A stretch of DNA of 6,378 bases, taken from the NCBI GenBank assembly GCA_030619735.1, contig JAUXAV010000067.1, positions 1 to 6,378 of the forward strand, read 5' to 3'. Positions 4,383 through 6,378 of the stretch are shown piece by piece. How positions within the stretch are numbered: position 1 is the stretch's first letter; each line of letters starts with the position of its first letter. The notes beneath the pieces were generated by a model. That model ran no database searches, had not been told where the DNA came from, and saw only the letters and a program-made list of their open reading frames with translations. The stretch comes from Candidatus Aenigmatarchaeota archaeon (lineage in GTDB: Archaea; Aenigmatarchaeota; Aenigmatarchaeia; QMZP01; JAUXAV01). The position numbers and the translations under genes were made by a program.

Positions 4383-6378
4383 TTAGAAAGACTTCACGAC
4401 TTTCTTGTCCTTCTTGTCAAGTGGAATGACCTCATTCGGTTCTACTCTTTCTTTTTTCCATTCCGTTTTTCCCTTCCTCCTTTGCTTCTGCGACTTCGCG
4501 GGTGCAGGCTGAGCTCCTTGTGCACCTGGTTGCATAGGCTGATTCATTTGTGCACCTGGTTGCATAGGTGGTACAGGCTGATTCATTTGGGCACCTGGGT
4601 ACATGGGTTGTAGTGCAGGCTGACCCATTTGTACACCTGGGTGCATGGGCTGTGGTGCAGGCTGACCCATTTGGGCAGTCAGGCGCTTTGCACCGCCACC
4701 ACCATTGGTCAATTGGAAGTTGGCGACCATACTCAGCAACTGCTGGGACTGACTGGCCAACTCCTCAGCGGTGCTGGCCGATTCCTCTGAGTTGGCGGCA
4801 TTTTGCTGCGTGATTTTGTTCATCTGGTCAATCCCAGTATTTACCTGGTCTATTCCCCGACTCTGCTGCTCAGAGGCGGCCGCTATCTCTCCCATCACCT
4901 CGTTGACCTTGTTAATCTGCTTGCTTACCTCAACCAGGCTCTTCGTAACCTCCTGGTTGATGGCCACCCCGGCATCAGAGTTCTTCACTGAATCTTCAAT
5001 CAAGTTGGAGGTGTTCTTGGCTGCCTCAGCGCTGCGTTTGGCGAGGTTGCGAACTTCTTCTGCCACGACTGCGAAACCCTTACCCGCATCGCCAGCACGT
5101 GCTGCCTCCACCGCTGCATTTAGAGCCAGAAGGTTCGTCTGGAAAGCAATTTCGTCGATTGTCTTAATGATTCTGCTTGTCTGATCCGATGAATCTTTGA
5201 TCTTTTCTACGGCATCGGACAGTCGTTTCATACTTTCCATGCTTTTGGCTGTATTTTCACGGGTAGTATCGGATAACTTTCTGGCCTCCTGGGCGCTGGC
5301 GGCATTCTGTTTGGTCATCGAGGCCATTTCCTGAAGGTTGCTCGACACTTCTTCAAGCGAACTTGCCTGTTCGTTGCTACCCTGGGCCAGTGTCTGGCTG
5401 TTGGTGTTGATCTGAGTAGCTGCTGAAGCTACCTGGTTGCTGGCCGTTGAAACCTGTTGCAGACTATTGTCAAGGTTCTGTATTGCCCTATTGAGTGACT
5501 CCTTGATCTTGGCATGGTCGCCCTTGTACTCGCCCTTCACCAACGCGGTAAGGTCACGTTCCGCCATCTTGCTCATAACTTCGGATGCTTCGTTTATCGG
5601 CTCCATCACCGCGTCTAGGGTATCATTAATCCCCTGAATAACATTTTTGAATCCAGCGATCTTGTAATTTTCGGGATTACCTCTTACGTCAAGCTTACCA
5701 GCGAGAGCAGCCTCCACGAGACCTGTCACCTCGGCAACAGCCTCATTTTCTTCTGATATATCAACGACATATTCCAAACCACCTACAATATTGCCTTTAG
5801 CGTCCTTGAGCGGCGCAGCAGTGTAGCGAATGGGAAGCTTACCAGAAGGTAGACTCGCCACCGTGTCGCCGGTGAAGACGCCGTCTTGCCGCATGGCATT
5901 GGCTACCTGACAGTCAGGAGTATTGCAGTGTTCGGTATTGAAGAGGTTGAAGCACTTCTTCCCAATACAGGCATTAACTGTCTTTCCCAATGCATTGGCA
6001 CCGGCGGGGTTTATGAACCGAACATTGAACTCCTTGTCCATAACAGCGATCGTGGTCGGGATTTTGTTTAGGAAATCAACCTTCTCCTGTGCATCATTCA
6101 TTGCCTTCTTGGTTGCGGTGATATCAACCACATATTCCAATGCGCCAATGATGTTGCCTTTAGCATCCTTGACCGGCGCACCAGTGTACATTATCGGGAT
6201 GTTCTTCCCGCCTGGGTCAACAACAGTCTCACCACTAAAGATACCATCTTTTTGCATAGCCTGGCCGACGCGACACTCTCCTGTGCGGCAGTGAGGCGTT
6301 TTGAACAGATCATAGCACTTCCTGCCGATACACTGCTCAACAGTCAGCCCCAAAACACTCGCACCTGCCGGGTTTATG
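4383..6378 (-). CDS. Methyl-accepting chemotaxis protein with tandem Cys4-PAS domains (N-terminus beyond window)
   Basis: The frame is open to the window edge, giving 664 visible residues; numbering starts at the edge. In order: the end of one PAS domain (1-88), a second PAS (about 100-208), two HAMP-like helical segments (about 212-305) and the cytoplasmic signalling domain (about 308-556). That domain has the hairpin tip EIAFQTNLLALNAAVEAARA at 409-428. Each PAS has a C-x4-C-x8-C-x4-C cluster (Cys16/21/30/35 and Cys137/142/151/156). Likely methylation sites are ASSLEEVSS before the tip and ASTAEELAS after it. A Pro/Met/Gln repeat tail and a Lys-rich end (KKVVKSF) follow. The tail has no NWETF-type CheR/CheB tether. 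No transmembrane segment is seen; one could lie upstream. A TTG at 6353 could be mistaken for a start, but it falls inside the PAS domain. The ligand is unknown; the cysteines suggest a redox or metal cofactor. Confidence 0.95.
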   Translation of the reverse strand, partial: INPAGASVLGLTVEQCIGRKCYDLFKTPHCRTGECRVGQAMQKDGIFSGETVVDPGGKNIPIMYTGAPVKDAKGNIIGALEYVVDITATKKAMNDAQEKVDFLNKIPTTIAVMDKEFNVRFINPAGANALGKTVNACIGKKCFNLFNTEHCNTPDCQVANAMRQDGVFTGDTVASLPSGKLPIRYTAAPLKDAKGNIVGGLEYVVDISEENEAVAEVTGLVEAALAGKLDVRGNPENYKIAGFKNVIQGINDTLDAVMEPINEASEVMSKMAERDLTALVKGEYKGDHAKIKESLNRAIQNLDNSLQQVSTASNQVASAATQINTNSQTLAQGSNEQASSLEEVSSNLQEMASMTKQNAASAQEARKLSDTTRENTAKSMESMKRLSDAVEKIKDSSDQTSRIIKTIDEIAFQTNLLALNAAVEAARAGDAGKGFAVVAEEVRNLAKRSAEAAKNTSNLIEDSVKNSDAGVAINQEVTKSLVEVSKQINKVNEVMGEIAAASEQQSRGIDQVNTGIDQMNKITQQNAANSEESASTAEELASQSQQLLSMVANFQLTNGGGGAKRLTAQMGQPAPQPMHPGVQMGQPALQPMYPGAQMNQPVPPMQPGAQMNQPMQPGAQGAQPAPAKSQKQRRKGKTEWKKERVEPNEVIPLDKKDKKVVKSF
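4500..4673 (-). repeat. In-frame tandem repeats encoding the Pro/Met/Gln-rich tail of the MCP
   Basis: Read on the minus strand, units begin at 4673 (42 nt), 4631 (42 nt), 4589 (39 nt), 4550 (30 nt) and 4520 (partial). Each starts with CAA, and the first four start CAAATG. They encode QMGQPAPQPMHPGV, QMGQPALQPMYPGA, QMNQPVPPMQPGA, QMNQPMQPGA and QGAQPAPA. The first two units differ at only a few bases. Lengths fall in multiples of three, so the reading frame is kept. The tail links the signalling domain to a basic C-terminus and is probably a flexible, disordered linker. Copy number probably varies between strains, as is common for such repeats. Confidence 0.9.

Noticed and set aside
4335..5184. 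Several plus-strand open frames opposite the MCP gene
   Set aside because: They are antisense to a clearly real MCP whose low-complexity, Ala/Ser/Gln-rich coding sequence leaves open frames on the other strand. Their translations show no domain.
6351..6353. TTG at 6353 as the MCP start
   Set aside because: The frame stays open to the window edge, and the residues before it (INPAGASV) match the same part of the second PAS domain, so the gene continues beyond the window.

Overview
The window is a bacterial chemotaxis gene cluster. Its genes are all on the minus strand, so it reads from right to left, and it runs tail-to-tail into the 3' end of a plus-strand rpoC. In order of transcription it holds: a methyl-accepting chemotaxis protein (MCP) cut off at the right edge, cheR, cheD, a receiver-CheX fusion, cheB, and a single-domain CheY-like receiver. 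No cheA, cheW or flagellar gene is visible. The proteins look like those of a free-living, probably diderm, uncultured-type bacterium of moderate GC. Four-cysteine PAS sensors and CheD/CheX enzymes occur in several such lineages (deltaproteobacterial, Nitrospirota and Planctomycetota relatives). I cannot assign a phylum from this window alone.

Layout: positions 2-145 encode the last 47 residues of RNA polymerase beta'. Its TAA stop overlaps the TAA stop of the convergent cheY-like gene inside a shared TTAA, so there is no intergenic space. Moving right, the cheY-like gene, cheB and the receiver-CheX gene overlap each other by 4 bp (ATGA, then GTGA) and have good Shine-Dalgarno sites, so they look translationally coupled. 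The upstream genes are spaced out instead. The cheD/receiver-CheX gap is 79 bp, the cheR/cheD gap 388 bp and the MCP/cheR gap 86 bp.

Each of those wider gaps contains a strong perfect or near-perfect hairpin. Three of the four belong to one family, with arms CCCCGTTAGA / TCTAACGGGG, a 7-nt loop, and a covarying base pair next to the loop. The cheR/cheD gap is a mosaic of non-coding repeat material: two of these hairpins, inverted copies of a CTTTGTGTC / CTTTGTGGC motif, and an 8-nt CTGAT periodicity. I see no convincing gene there.

How the genes fit together (family knowledge plus inference): the MCP senses a signal through tandem Cys4-PAS domains. CheR methylates it, CheB demethylates or deamidates it, and CheD deamidates receptor glutamines. 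The receiver-CheX protein probably removes phosphate from CheY-like receivers, and the small receiver could carry the output or act as a phosphate sink. The most unusual material is the hairpin family and its apparent insertion into another repeat, followed by the receiver-CheX fusion, the repetitive MCP tail and the zero-gap rpoC junction. I found no evidence of a wholly new system.
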